Notes: generated from the sequence alone by a model not told the origin. DNA of 64,000 nt from Rhabditoides inermis (GCA_963966185.1 CAWZYM010000139.1:186001-250000); one strand, 5' to 3'; numbered from the stretch's first letter, positions 37,318 to 48,462 are shown. Program-made: numbers and translations.

Positions 37318-38971
37318 GTGTTCTGTCTGTGCATATTCGACGACCGATCTAGGATCGGTTGTAGCTATCTGAAGCTTGACTCCTGCAAAGATACAGGACC
37401 GTTGTGTGCTCACGTTTCAAAATACATGGTGCTCTTGCCCTTGGTAGCGAGGAGACTGGGGCAAGAGAAAAGAGGGAGAGAGGGGGAGAAAGAGAGAGAT
37501 GAACGATAACTTTTTCTTTTAAAAGCACTTGTGAGAGTTATACACAACTGCAACTGGGTCTTCTATTCGCAATAAAAGTATCCTTTTGAAAAACCCGAAT
37601 TGTCTGAAAAAACAATGGGCTTTTTCGTAACGAAAATCGATGTTTTCTGTCTGTGCATATTCGACGACCGATATAGGATCGGTTGTAGCTATCTGAAGCT
37701 TGACTCCTGCGAAGATACAGGACCGTTGTGTGCTCACGTTTCAAAATACATGATGCTCTCGCCCTTGGTAGCGAGGAGACTGCTGCAAGAGAAGAGAGGG
37801 AGAGAGGGGGAGAAAGAGAGAGATGAACGATTGCTTTTTTCATTCACAAGCACTTGTGAGAGTTATACACAACTGCAACTGGATCTTCTATTCGCATTTA
37901 AATTATACTTTTTGAAAAACCCGAAACGTCTGGAAAACAATAAACAATGGTCTTCTTCGTAAAGGTAGATCGAGGTGTTCTGTCTGTGCATATTCTACGA
38001 CCGAACTAGGATCGGTTGTAGCTATCTGAAGTTTGACTCCTGCGAAGAAAAGGGACCGTTGTGTGCTCACCATTTCAAAATACATGGTGCTCTTGCCCTT
38101 GGTAGCGAGAAGACTGGGGCAAGAGAAGAGAGGTAGAGAGGGGGAGGAAGAGAGAGATAAACGATAACTTTTTCATTCACAAGCACTTGTGAGAGTTGGA
38201 CACAACTGCAACTGGGTCTTCTATTTGCATTCAAATTGAACTTTCAGAAAAACCCGAAGTGTCTGAAAAAAAACAATGGGCTTCTTCCTAACGTAATACG
38301 AGGTGTTCTGTTTGTGCATATTCGACGACCGATCTAGGATCGGTTGTAGCTATCTGAAGCTTGACTCCTGCAAAGATACAGGACCGTTGTGTGCTCACGT
38401 TTCAAAATACATGGTGCTCTCGCCCTTGGTAGCGAGGAGACTGGGGCAAGAGAAGAGAGGGAGAGAGGGGGAGGGGGAGAAAGAGAGAGATGAACGATAA
38501 CTTTTTCATTCAAAAGCACTTGTGAGAGTTATACACAACTGCAACTGGGTCTTCTATTCGCATTCAAAATATACTTTTTGAAAAACCCGAAATGTTTGAA
38601 ATACAATAAACAATGGTCTTCTTCGTAAAGGTAGATCGAGGTGTTCTGTCTGTGCATATTCGACGACCGATCTATAATCGGTTGTATCTATCTGAAGCTT
38701 GACTCCTGCGAAGATACAGGACCGTTGTGTGCTCACGTTTCAAAATACATGGTGCTCTCGCCCTTTGTAGCGAGGAGACTGGGGCGAGAGAAGAGAGGTA
38801 AAGAGGGGGAGAAAGAGAGAGATAAACGATAACTTTTTTCATTCACAAGCACTTGTGAAAGTTGAACACAACTGCAACTGGGTCTTCTATTTGCATTCAA
38901 ATTATACTTTCAGAAAAACCCGAAGTGTCTGAAAAAAAAAAACAATGGGCTTCTTCCTAACGTAATACGAG
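37318..38971 (+). repeat. d-f-e-g-b pentamer HOR, unit 1 (1,654 bp)
   Basis: Anchors d 37318, f 37642, e 37975, g 38303, b 38641. Diagnostic features are CTTTTAAAAGCAC before f, ACATGATGC and CTGCTGCAAG in f, ATTCTACGACCGAAC plus GAAAAGGGACC and CTCACCATTTC in e, and CTAACGTAATACGAGG before g. The b monomer is the same type as in the previous domain, linking the two HOR families. Confidence 0.9.
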
Positions 38972-40620
38972 GTGTTCTGTCTGTGCATATTCGACGACCG
39001 ATCTAGGATCGGTTGTAGCTATCTGAAGCTTGACTCCTGCAAAGATACAGGACCGTTGTGTGCTCACGTTTCAAAATACATGGTGCTCTTGCCCTTGGTA
39101 GCGAGGAGACTGGGGCAAGAGAAAAGAGGGAGAGAGGGGGAGAAAGAGAGAGATGAACGATAACTTTTTCTTTTAAAAGCACTTGTGAGAGTTATACACA
39201 ACTGCAACTGGGTCTTCTATTCGCAATAAAAGTATCCTTTTGAAAAACCCGAATTGTCTGAAAAAACAATGGGCTTTTTCGTAACGAAAATCGATGTTTT
39301 CTGTCTGTGCATATTCGACGACCGATATAGGATCGGTTGTAGCTATCTGAAGCTTGACTCCTGCGAAGATACAGGACCGTTGTGTGCTCACGTTTCAAAA
39401 TACATGATGCTCTCGCCCTTGGTAGCGAGGAGACTGCTGCAAGAGAAGAGAGGGAGAGAGGGGGAGAAAGAGAGAGATGAACGATTGCTTTTTTCATTCA
39501 CAAGCACTTGTGAGAGTTATACACAACTGCAACTGGATCTTCTATTCGCATTTAAATTATACTTTTTGAAAAACCCGAAACGTCTGGAAAACAATAAACA
39601 ATGGTCTTCTTCGTAAAGGTAGATCGAGGTGTTCTGTCTGTGCATATTCTACGACCGAACTAGGATCGGTTGTAGCTATCTGAAGTTTGACTCCTGCGAA
39701 GAAAAGGGACCGTTGTGTGCTCACCATTTCAAAATACATGGTGCTCTTGCCCTTGGTAGCGAGAAGACTGGGGCAAGAGAAGAGAGGTAGAGAGGGGGAG
39801 GAAGAGAGAGATAAACGATAACTTTTTCATTCACAAGCACTTGTGAGAGTTGGACACAACTGCAACTGGGTCTTCTATTTGCATTCAAATTGAACTTTCA
39901 GAAAAACCCGAAGTGTCTGAAAAAAAACAATGGGCTTCTTCCTAACGTAATACGAGGTGTTCTGTCTGTGCATATTCGACGACCGATCTAGGATCGGTTG
40001 TAGCTATCTGAAGCTTGACTCCTGCAAAGATACAGGACCGTTGTGTGCTCACGTTTCAAAATACATGGTGCTCTCGCCCTTGGTAGCGAGGAGACTGGGG
40101 CAAGAGAAGAGAGGGAGAGAGGGGGAGGGGGAGAAAGAGAGAGATGAACGATAACTTTTTCATTCAAAAGCACTTGTGAGAGTTATACACAACTGCAACT
40201 GGGTCTTCTATTCGCATTCAAAATATACTTTTTGAAAAACCCGAAATGTTTGAAATACAATAAACAATGGTCTTCTTCGTAAAGGTAGATCGAGGTGTTC
40301 TGTCTGTGCATATTCGACGACCGATCTATAATCGGTTGTATCTATCTGAAGCTTGACTCCTGCGAAGATACAGGACCGTTGTGTGCTCACGTTTCAAAAT
40401 ACATGGTGCTCTCGCCCTTTGTAGCGAGGAGACTGGGGCGAGAGAAGAGAGGTAAAGAGGGGGAGAAAGAGAGAGATAAACGATAACTTTTTCATTCACA
40501 AGCACTTGTGAAAGTTGAACACAACTGCAACTGGGTCTTCTATTTGCATTCAAATTATACTTTCAGAAAAACCCGAAGTGTCTGAAAAAAACAATGGGCT
40601 TCTTCCTAACGTAATACGAG
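38972..40620 (+). repeat. d-f-e-g-b pentamer HOR, unit 2 (1,649 bp)
   Basis: Repeats the preceding 1,654 bp with matching markers, including the private TACGACCGATATAGG in f. The unit is 5 bp shorter mainly because of a shorter A run before the next monomer. GTTTGTGC at 38,309 versus GTCTGTGC at 39,963 is one of the few substitutions seen. Confidence 0.9.
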
Positions 40621-40946
40621 GTGTTCTGTCTGTGCATATTCGACGACCGATCTAGGATCGGTTGTAGCTATCTGAAGCTTGACTCCTGCGAAAATACAGG
40701 ACCGTTGTGTGCTCACGTTTCAAAATACATGGTGCTCTCGCCCTTTGTAGCGAGGAGACTGGGGCGAGAGAAGAGAGGTAAAGAGGGGGAGAAAGAGAGA
40801 GATAAACGATAACTTTTTCATTCACAAGCACTTGTGAAAGTTGAACACAACTGCAACTGGGTCTTCTATTTGCATTCAAATTATACTTTCAGAAAAACCC
40901 GAAGTGTCTGAAAAAAACAATGGGCTTCTTCCTAACGTAATACGAG
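40621..40946 (+). repeat. g/b hybrid monomer
   Basis: Enters with the g linker (CTTCCTAACGTAATACGAGG) and GCGAAAATACAGG, but has the b-type core and tail (CCCTTTGTAG, GGGGCGAGAG, GGTAAAGAG, GTGAAAGTTGAAC). It interrupts the pentamer cycle between b (40,295) and d (40,947), an unequal-exchange product comparable to the a/b hybrid at 30,679. Confidence 0.83.
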
Positions 40947-42287
40947 GTGTTCTGTCTGTGCATATTCGACGACCGATCTAGGATCGGTTGTAGCTATCTG
41001 AAGCTTGACTCCTGCAAAGATACAGGACCGTTGTGTGCTCACGTTTCAAAATACATGGTGCTCTTGCCCTTGGTAGCGAGGAGACTGGGGCAAGAGAAAA
41101 GAGGGAGAGAGGGGGAGAAAGAGAGAGATGAACGATAACTTTTTCTTTTAAAAGCACTTGTGAGAGTTATACACAACTGCAACTGGGTCTTCTATTCGCA
41201 TTCAAAATATACTTTTTGAAAAACCCGAAATGTTTGAAAAAACAATGGGCTTTTTCGTAACGAAAATCGATGTTTTCTGTCTGTGCATATTCGACGACCG
41301 ATCTAGGATCGGTTGTAGCTATCTGAAGCTTGACTCCTGCGAAGATACAGGACCGTTGTGTGCTCACGTTTCAAAATACATGATGCTCTCGCCCTTGGTA
41401 GCGAGGAGACTGCTGCAAGAGAAGAGAGGGAGAGAGGGGGAGAAAGAGAGAGATGAACGATTGCTTTTTTCATTCACAAGCACTTGTGAGAGTTATACAC
41501 AACTGCAACTGGATCTTCTATTCGCATTTAAATTATACTTTTTGAAAAACCCGAAACGTCTGGAAAACAATAAACAATGGTCTTCTTCGTAAAGGTAGAT
41601 CGAGGTGTTCTGTCTGTGCATATTCTACGACCGAACTAGGATCGGTTGTAGCTATCTGAAGTTTGACTCCTGCGAAGATACAGGACCGTTGTGTGCTCAC
41701 GTTTCAAAATACATGGTGCTCTTGCCCTTGGTAGCGAGAAGACTGGGGCAAGAGAAGAGAGGTAGAGAGGGGGAGGAAGAGAGAGATAAACGATAACTTT
41801 TTCATTCACAAGCACTTGTGAGAGTTGGACACAATTGCAACTGGGTCTTCTATTTGCATTCAAATTGAACTTTCAGAAAAACCCGAAGTGTCTGAAAAAA
41901 AACAATGGGCTTCTTCCTAACGTAATACGAGGTGTTCTGTCTGTGCATATTCGACGACCGATCTAGGATCGGTTGTAGCTATCTGAAGCTTGACTCCTGC
42001 AAAGATACAGGACCGTTGTGTGCTCACGTTTCAAAATACATGGTGCTCTCGCCCTTGGTAGCGAGGAGACTGGGGCAAGAGAAGAGAGGGAGAGAAGGGG
42101 AGAAAGAGAGAGATGAACGATAACTTTTCATTCACAAGCACTTGTGAGAGTTATACACAACTGCAACTGGGCCTTCTATTCGCATTCAAAATATACTTTT
42201 TGAAAAACCCGAAATGTCTGAAATACAATAAACAATGGTCTTTTTCGTAAAGGTAGATCGAGGTGTTCTGTCTGTGCATATTCGACG

Positions 42288-42304
42288 ACCGATCTAGGAT
42301 CGGT
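42288..42304. repeat. Dyad 1: ACCGATC-TAG-GATCGGT
   Basis: Perfect 7-bp arms with a 3-nt centre. With one G/T mismatch the stem extends through two more pairs (AC...GT). The element occurs at the same place in most monomers. Variants weaken one arm: GAACTAGG in e-type units, CTATAATCGG in b-type units, and ATATAGGAACGG near 14,435, 17,355 and 22,208. Dyads are enriched in many centromeric satellites (established); protein binding here is not shown. The same hairpin sits exactly at the inversion junction at 49,468-49,504. Confidence 0.9.
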
Positions 42305-42342
42305 TGTAGCTATCTGAAGCTTGACTCCTGCAAAGATACAGG

Positions 42343-42406
42343 ACCGTTGTGTGCTCACGTTTCAAAATACATGGTGCTCTCGCCCTTGGTAGCGAGGAGA
42401 CTGGGG
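42343..42406 (+). repeat. Low-variation core of the monomer
   Basis: The segment from ACCGTTGTGTGCTCAC through TTTCAAAATACATGG to GCGAGGAGACTGGGG changes little across the window. Recurrent substitutions are few: CACA/CACG/CATG before TTTC, CTCGCCC versus CTCTTGCCC or CTCTCTCCC, TTGG versus TTTG, and ACATGG versus ACATGA. The linker and the bases after dyad 1 vary far more. A protein-binding constraint is one explanation; recent homogenisation is another. Confidence 0.75.
42379..42396. repeat. Dyad 2: CTCGC-8 nt-GCGAG hairpin
   Basis: Five-base complementary arms around CCTTGGTA, inside the stable core. It is intact in most monomers. It is weakened in d-type and e-type units (CTCTTGCCC) and in CTCTCTCCC units (near 10,595, 12,232, 31,127, 32,786 and 34,112). 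A 9-bp duplication (GTAGCGTGTAGCGAG) alters it at about 44,034 and 55,285. A short hairpin like this may be chance; its position is only as conserved as the surrounding core. Confidence 0.7.
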
Positions 42407-42407
42407 C

Positions 42408-42444
42408 AAGAGAAGAGAGGGAGAGAAGGGGAGAAAGAGAGAGA
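42408..42444 (+). repeat. Polypurine GA tract
   Basis: A 37-nt run without a pyrimidine on this strand, dominated by GAGA and GGGGA. It is the fastest length-changing part of the monomer: a 6-bp GAGGGG insertion defines a-type units, G runs grow at 15,849 and 19,392, and eight monomers have lost most of it. Many monomers carry one T inside (GAGGTAGAG or GAGGTAAAG). Such tracts can form triplex DNA, and GAGAG is the site of GAGA factor in insects (established); neither is shown to apply here. Confidence 0.85.
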
Positions 42445-42462
42445 TGAACGATAACTTTTCAT

Positions 42463-42478
42463 TCACAAGCACTTGTGA
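42463..42478. repeat. Dyad 3: TCACAAG-CA-CTTGTGA
   Basis: Perfect 7-bp arms with a 2-nt spacer, directly after CATT and before the GAGTTATACACAAC stretch. Variants with a degraded left arm (CAATAGCACTTGT, CAAAAGCACTTG, CGATAGCACTTG) or altered right arm (GCATTTGTGA) are frequent, especially before about 8.4 kb. It contains an E-box-like CACTTG, but no regulatory role can be inferred from that. Confidence 0.85.
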
Positions 42479-42540
42479 GAGTTATACACAACTGCAACTG
42501 GGCCTTCTATTCGCATTCAAAATATACTTTTTGAAAAACC

Positions 42541-42593
42541 CGAAATGTCTGAAATACAATAAACAATGGTCTTTTTCGTAAAGGTAGATCGAG
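42541..42593 (+). repeat. Variable linker defining monomer families
   Basis: Three main versions occur across the window. One has CAATAAACAATGGTCTT then CGTAAAGGTA (here, and in b-, c- and e-type units). One has ACAATGGGCTTTTTCGTAAC or ...CGTAAGG (many left-hand, a- and f-type units). One has ACAATGGGCTTCTTCCTAACG (g- and d-type units). The first version is about 5-6 bp longer, which explains most of the 326/332-bp length alternation. Confidence 0.85.
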
Positions 42594-44566
42594 GTGTTCT
42601 GTCTGTGCATATTCGACGACCGATCTAGGATCGGTTGTAGCTATCTGAAGCTTGACTCCTGCAAAGAAACAGGACCGTTGTGTGCTCACGTTTCAAAATA
42701 CATGGTGCTCTCGCCCTTGGTAGCGAGGAGACTGGGGCAAGAGAAGAGAGGGAGAGAGGGGGAGAAAGAGAGAGATGAACGATAACTTTTTCATTCACAA
42801 GCACTTGTGAGAGTTATACACAACTGCAATTGGATCTTCTATTCGCATTCAAATTATACTTTTTTTGAAAAACCCGAAATGTCTGAAAAAAACATTGGGC
42901 TTTTTCGTAAAGGTAGATCGAGGTGTTCTGTCTGTGCATATTCGACGACCGATCTAGGATCGGTTGTAGCTATCTGAAGCTTGACTTCTGCGAAAATACA
43001 GGACCGTTGTGTGCTCACGTTTCAAAATACATGGTACTCTCGCCCTTGGTAGCGAGGAGACTGGGGCAAGGGAAGAGAGGGAGAGAAGGGGAGAAAGAGA
43101 GAGATGAACGATAACTTTTTCATTCACAAGCACTTGTGAGAGTTATACACAACTGCGATTGAGTCTTCTATTCGCATTCAAATTATACTTTTTAGAAAAA
43201 CCGAAATGTCTGAAAAAAACATTGGGCTTTTTCGTAACGAAAATCGAGGTGTTCTGTCTGTGCATATTCGACGACCGATCTATAATCGGTTGTATCTATC
43301 TGAAGCTTGACTCCTGCGAAAATACAGGACCGTTGTGTGCTCACGTTTCAAAATACATGGTGCTCTCGCCCTTGGTAGCGAGGAGACTGGGGCGAGAGAA
43401 GAGAGGTAAAGAGGGGGAGAAAGAGAGAGATAAACGATAACTTTTTCATTCACAAGCACTTGTGAGAGTTGAACACAACTGCAACTGGGTCTTCTATTTG
43501 CATTCAAATTATACTTTCTGAAAAACCCGAAATGTCTGAAAAAAACAATGGGCTTCTTCCTAACGTAAATCGAAGTGTTCTGTCTGTGCATTTTCGACGA
43601 CCGATCTAGGATCGGTTGTAGCTATCTGAAGCTTGACTCCTGCGAAGATACAGGACCGTTGTGTGCTCACGTTTCAAAATACATGGTGCTCTCGCCCTTG
43701 GTAGCGAGAAGACTGGGGCAAGAGAAGAGAGGGAGAGAGGGGGAGAAAGAGAGAGATGAACGATAACTTTTTCATTCGATAGCACTTGTGAGAGTTATAC
43801 ACAACTGCAACTGGATCTTCTATTCGCATTTAAATTATACTTTTTGAAAAACCCGAAACGTCTGGAAAACAATAAACAATGGTCTTCTTCGTAAAGGTAA
43901 ATCGAGGTGTTCTGTCTGTGCATATTCGACGACCGATCTAGGAACGGTTGTATTTATCTGAAGCTTGATTCCTGCGAAGATACAGGACCGTTGTGTGCTC
44001 ACGTTTCAAAATACATGGTGCTCTCGCCCTTGGTAGCGTGTAGCGAGGAGACTGGGGCAAGGGAAGAGAGGGAGAGAGGGGGAGAAAGAGAAAGATGAAC
44101 GATAACTTTTTCATTCAATAGCACTTGTGAAAGTTTTACACAACTGCGATTGAGTCTTCTATTCGCATTTAAATTATACTTTTTGAAAAACCCGAAACGT
44201 CTGAAAAAACATTGGGCTTTTTCGTAACGAAAATCGATGTGTTCTGTCTGTGCATATTCGACGACCGATCTAGGATCGGTTGTTTCTCTTTGAAGCTTGA
44301 CTCCTGCGAAGATACAGGACCGTTGTGTGCTCACGTTTCAAAATACATGGTGCTCTCGCCCTTGGTAGCGAGGAGACTGGGGCAAGAGAAGAGAGGGAGA
44401 GAGGGGGAGAAAAAGAGAGATGAACGATAACTTTTTCATTCAAAGCACTTGTGAGAGTTATACACAACTGCAATTGGATCTTCTATTCGCATTCAAATTA
44501 TACTTTTTAGAAAAACCGAAATGTCTGAAAAAAAACATTGGGCTTTTTCGTAAAGGTAGATCAAGG

Positions 44567-44863
44567 TGTTCTGTCTGTGCATTTTCGACGACCGATCTAG
44601 GATCGGTTGTAGCTATCTGAAGCTTGACTCCTGCATAGTTACAGGACCGTTGTGTGCTCACGTTTCAAAATACATGGTGCTCTCGCCCTTGGTAGCGAGG
44701 AGACTGGGGCAAGAGAAGAGATAACTTTTCATTCACAAGCACTTGTGAGAGTTATACACAACTGCAACTGGGTCTTCTATTCGCATTCAAAAAATACTTT
44801 TTGAAAAACCCGAAATGTTCGAAATACAATAAACAATGGTCTTCTTCGTAAAGGTAGATCGAG
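44567..44863 (+). repeat. Purine-tract deletion monomer (297 bp)
   Basis: Shares the deletion join and the GATCAAGGTG linker with the 15-23 kb copies but has ACTGGGGCAAG, and the following AT stretch is CAAAAAATAC. It sits next to a second deletion monomer (44,864-45,145). Confidence 0.9.
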
Positions 44864-45145
44864 GTGTTCTGTCTGTGCATATTCGACGACCGAACTAGGA
44901 TCGGTTGTAGCTATCTGAAGCTTGACTCCTGCGAAGATACGGGGAGACTAGCGAGGAGACTGGGGCAAGAGAAAAGAGGGAGAGAGGGGGAGAAAGAGAG
45001 AGATGAACGATAACTTTTTCTTTTAAAAGCACTTGTGAGAGTTATACACAACTGCAACTGGGTCTTCTATTCGCAATAAAAGTATCCTTTTGAAAAACCC
45101 GAATTGTCTGAAAAAACAATGGGCTTTTTCGTAACGAAAATCGAT
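44864..45145 (+). repeat. Shortened monomer with core deletion (282 bp)
   Basis: GATACGGG is joined to GAGACTAGCGAGGAGACTGG, removing roughly 48 bp of the otherwise most stable core, including GTGCTCAC and TTTCAAAATACATGG. GAGACT appears twice around AGCGAG, consistent with a small templated insertion at the deletion. It is one of only two monomers seen without the core. Confidence 0.88.
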
Positions 45146-48117
45146 GTTTTCTGTCTGTGCATATTCGACGACCGATCTAGGATCGGTTGTAGCTATCTGA
45201 AGCTTGACTCCTGCGAAGATACAGGACCGTTGTGTGCTCACGTTTCAAAATACATGATGCTCTCGCCCTTGGTAGCGAGGAGACTGCTGCAAGAGAAGAG
45301 AGGGAGAGAGGGGGAGAAAGAGAGAGATGAACGATTGCTTTTTTCATTCACAAGCACTTGTGAGAGTTATACACAACTGCAACTGGATCTTCTATTCGCA
45401 TTTAAATTATACTTTTTGAAAAACCCGAAACGTCTGGAAAACAATAAACAATGGTCTTCTTCGTAAAGGTAGATCGAGGTGTTCTGTCTGTGCATATTCT
45501 ACGACCGAACTAGGATCGGTTGTAGCTATCTGAAGTTTGACTCCTGCGAAGAAAAGGGACCGTTGTGTGCTCACCATTTCAAAATACATGGTGCTCTTGC
45601 CCTTGGTAGCGAGAAGACTGGGGCAAGAGAAGAGAGGTAGAGAGGGGGAGGAAGAGAGAGATAAACGATAACTTTTTCATTCACAAGCACTTGTGAGAGT
45701 TGGACACAACTGCAACTGGGTCTTCTATTTGCATTCAAATTGAACTTTCAGAAAAACCCGAAGTGTCTGAAAAAAAACAATGGGCTTCTTCCTAACGTAA
45801 TACGAGGTGTTCTGTCTGTGCATATTCGACGACCGATCTAGGATCGGTTGTAGCTATCTGAAGCTTGACTCCTGCAAAGATACAGGACCGTTGTGTGCTC
45901 ACGTTTCAAAATACATGGTGCTCTCGCCCTTGGTAGCGAGGAGACTGGGGCAAGAGAAGAGAGGGAGAGAGGGGGAGGGGGAGAAAGAGAGAGATGAACG
46001 ATAACTTTTTCATTCAAAAGCACTTGTGAGAGTTATACACAACTGCAACTGGGTCTTCTATTCGCATTCAAAATATACTTTTTGAAAAACCCGAAATGTT
46101 TGAAATACAATAAACAATGGTCTTCTTCGTAAAGGTAGATCGAGGTGTTCTGTCTGTGCATATTCGACGACCGATCTATAATCGGTTGTATCTATCTGAA
46201 GCTTGACTCCTGCGAAGATACAGGACCGTTGTGTGCTCACGTTTCAAAATACATGGTGCTCTCGCCCTTTGTAGCGAGGAGACTGGGGCGAGAGAAGAGA
46301 GGTAAAGAGGGGGAGAAAGAGAGAGATAAACGATAACTTTTTCATTCACAAGCACTTGTGAAAGTTGAACACAACTGCAACTGGGTCTTCTATTTGCATT
46401 CAAATTATACTTTCAGAAAAACCCGAAGTGTCTGAAAAAAACAATGGGCTTCTTCCTAACGTAATACGAGGTGTTCTGTCTGTGCATATTCGACGACCGA
46501 TCTAGGATCGGTTGTAGCTATCTGAAGCTTGACTCCTGCAAAGATACAGGACCGTTGTGTGCTCACGTTTCAAAATACATGGTGCTCTTGCCCTTGGTAG
46601 CGAGGAGACTGGGGCAAGAGAAAAGAGGGAGAGAGGGGGAGAAAGAGAGAGATGAACGATAACTTTTTCTTTTAAAAGCACTTGTGAGAGTTATACACAA
46701 CTGCAACTGGGTCTTCTATTCGCATTCAAAATATACTTTTTGAAAAACCCGAAATGTTTGAAAAAACAATGGGCTTTTTCGTAACGAAAATCGATGTTTT
46801 CTGTCTGTGCATATTCGACGACCGATCTAGGATCGGTTGTAGCTATCTGAAGCTTGACTCCTGCGAAGATACAGGACCGTTGTGTGCTCACGTTTCAAAA
46901 TACATGATGCTCTCGCCCTTGGTAGCGAGGAGACTGCTGCAAGAGAAGAGAGGGAGAGAGGGGGAGAAAGAGAGAGATGAACGATTGCTTTTTTCATTCA
47001 CAAGCACTTGTGAGAGTTATACACAACTGCAACTGGATCTTCTATTCGCATTTAAATTATACTTTTTGAAAAACCCGAAACGTCTGGAAAACAATAAACA
47101 ATGGTCTTCTTCGTAAAGGTAGATCGAGGTGTTCTGTCTGTGCATATTCTACGACCGAACTAGGATCGGTTGTAGCTATCTGAAGTTTGACTCCTGCGAA
47201 GATACAGGACCGTTGTGTGCTCACGTTTCAAAATACATGGTGCTCTTGCCCTTGGTAGCGAGAAGACTGGGGCAAGAGAAGAGAGGTAGAGAGGGGGAGG
47301 AAGAGAGAGATAAACGATAACTTTTTCATTCACAAGCACTTGTGAGAGTTGGACACAATTGCAACTGGGTCTTCTATTTGCATTCAAATTGAACTTTCAG
47401 AAAAACCCGAAGTGTCTGAAAAAAAACAATGGGCTTCTTCCTAACGTAATACGAGGTGTTCTGTCTGTGCATATTCGACGACCGATCTAGGATCGGTTGT
47501 AGCTATCTGAAGCTTGACTCCTGCAAAGATACAGGACCGTTGTGTGCTCACGTTTCAAAATACATGGTGCTCTCGCCCTTGGTAGCGAGGAGACTGGGGC
47601 AAGAGAAGAGAGGGAGAGAAGGGGAGAAAGAGAGAGATGAACGATAACTTTTCATTCACAAGCACTTGTGAGAGTTATACACAACTGCAACTGGGCCTTC
47701 TATTCGCATTCAAAATATACTTTTTGAAAAACCCGAAATGTCTGAAATACAATAAACAATGGTCTTTTTCGTAAAGGTAGATCGAGGTGTTCTGTCTGTG
47801 CATATTCGACGACCGATCTAGGATCGGTTGTAGCTATCTGAAGCTTGACTCCTGCAAAGATACAGGACCGTTGTGTGCTCACGTTTCAAAATACATGGTG
47901 CTCTCGCCCTTGGTAGCGAGGAGACTGGGGCAAGAGAAGAGAGGGAGAGAAGGGGAGAAAGAGAGAGATGAACGATAACTTTTCATTCACAAGCACTTGT
48001 GAGAGTTATACACAACTGCAACTGGGCCTTCTATTCGCATTCAAAATATACTTTTTGAAAAACCCGAAATGTCTGAAATACAATAAACAATGGTCTTTTT
48101 CGTAAAGGTAGATCGAG

Positions 48118-48462
48118 GTGTTCTGTCTGTGCATATTCGACGACCGATCTAGGATCGGTTGTAGCTATCTGAAGCTTGACTCCTGCAAAGATACAGGACC
48201 GTTGTGTGCTCACGTTTCAAAATACATGGTGCTCTCGCCCTTGGTAGCGAGGAGACTGGGGCAAGAGAAGAGAGGGAGAGAGGGGGAGAAAGAGAGAGAT
48301 GAACGATAACTTTTTCATTAACAAGCACTTGTGAGAGTTATACACAACTGCAATTGGATCTTCTATTCGCATTCAAATTATACTTTTTTTGAAAAACCCG
48401 AAATGTCTGAAAAAAGCACTGAAAAAAGCAAACAATGGTCTTCTTCGTAAAGGTAGATCGAG
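48118..48462 (+). repeat. Expanded 345-bp monomer
   Basis: A 12-bp direct duplication in the linker (TGAAAAAAGCAC at 48,408 and again from 48,420) plus a longer T run (ACTTTTTTTG). The next monomer (48,463) has GCCATTGG and GGGATAGAAGGGG, shared with 55,794. Confidence 0.85.

Larger units (their letters stand above)
42263..42593 (+). repeat. Representative monomer (331 bp)
   Basis: Chosen as a clean reference because its neighbours on both sides are almost identical. From the anchor the order is: dyad 1 (42288-42304), stable core (42343-42406) with a small hairpin (42379-42396), purine tract (42408-42444), dyad 3 (42463-42478), an AT-rich stretch with ATATACTTTTTGAAAAAC, and the family-defining linker (42541-42593). 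Starting the unit at the anchor is a convention; the sequence does not show a natural boundary. The length is about twice a nucleosome repeat, a common size for satellites. Confidence 0.93.
41932..42922 (+). repeat. Homotypic run of three near-identical monomers
   Basis: Units at 41932, 42263 and 42594 share the same body. The first two also share CTTTTCATTC (one T fewer), GGGCCTTC and GTCTGAAATAC downstream. Parallel runs occur at 47,456-48,462 and 53,503-54,066 (carried by block duplication) and at 62,383-63,037. Confidence 0.87.
44275..48019 (+). repeat. Block R, copy 1 (about 3.75 kb)
   Basis: Repeated at 50,322-54,066 with a constant offset of 6,047 bp and no indel. All rare features compared are shared: AGAAAAAGAGAGATG, the purine-tract deletion monomer, the scrambled deletion at 44,940, and the f-e-g-b-d-f-e order. 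The two copies flank the inverted segment, and the constant offset implies a recent event. Confidence 0.9.

Noticed and set aside
42451..42530. TATA-like promoter (TTATACTTTTT or ATATACTTTTT) in the AT-rich stretch
   Set aside because: It is only an AT-rich segment, variable between families, with no associated initiator, gene or transcript evidence.
42263..42593. CENP-B box
   Set aside because: I compared TTCG-containing stretches on both strands (TTCGACGACC, and TTTCGGGTTTTTC on the - strand) with the known 17-bp pattern; the fixed A and the CGGG are not in the right places.
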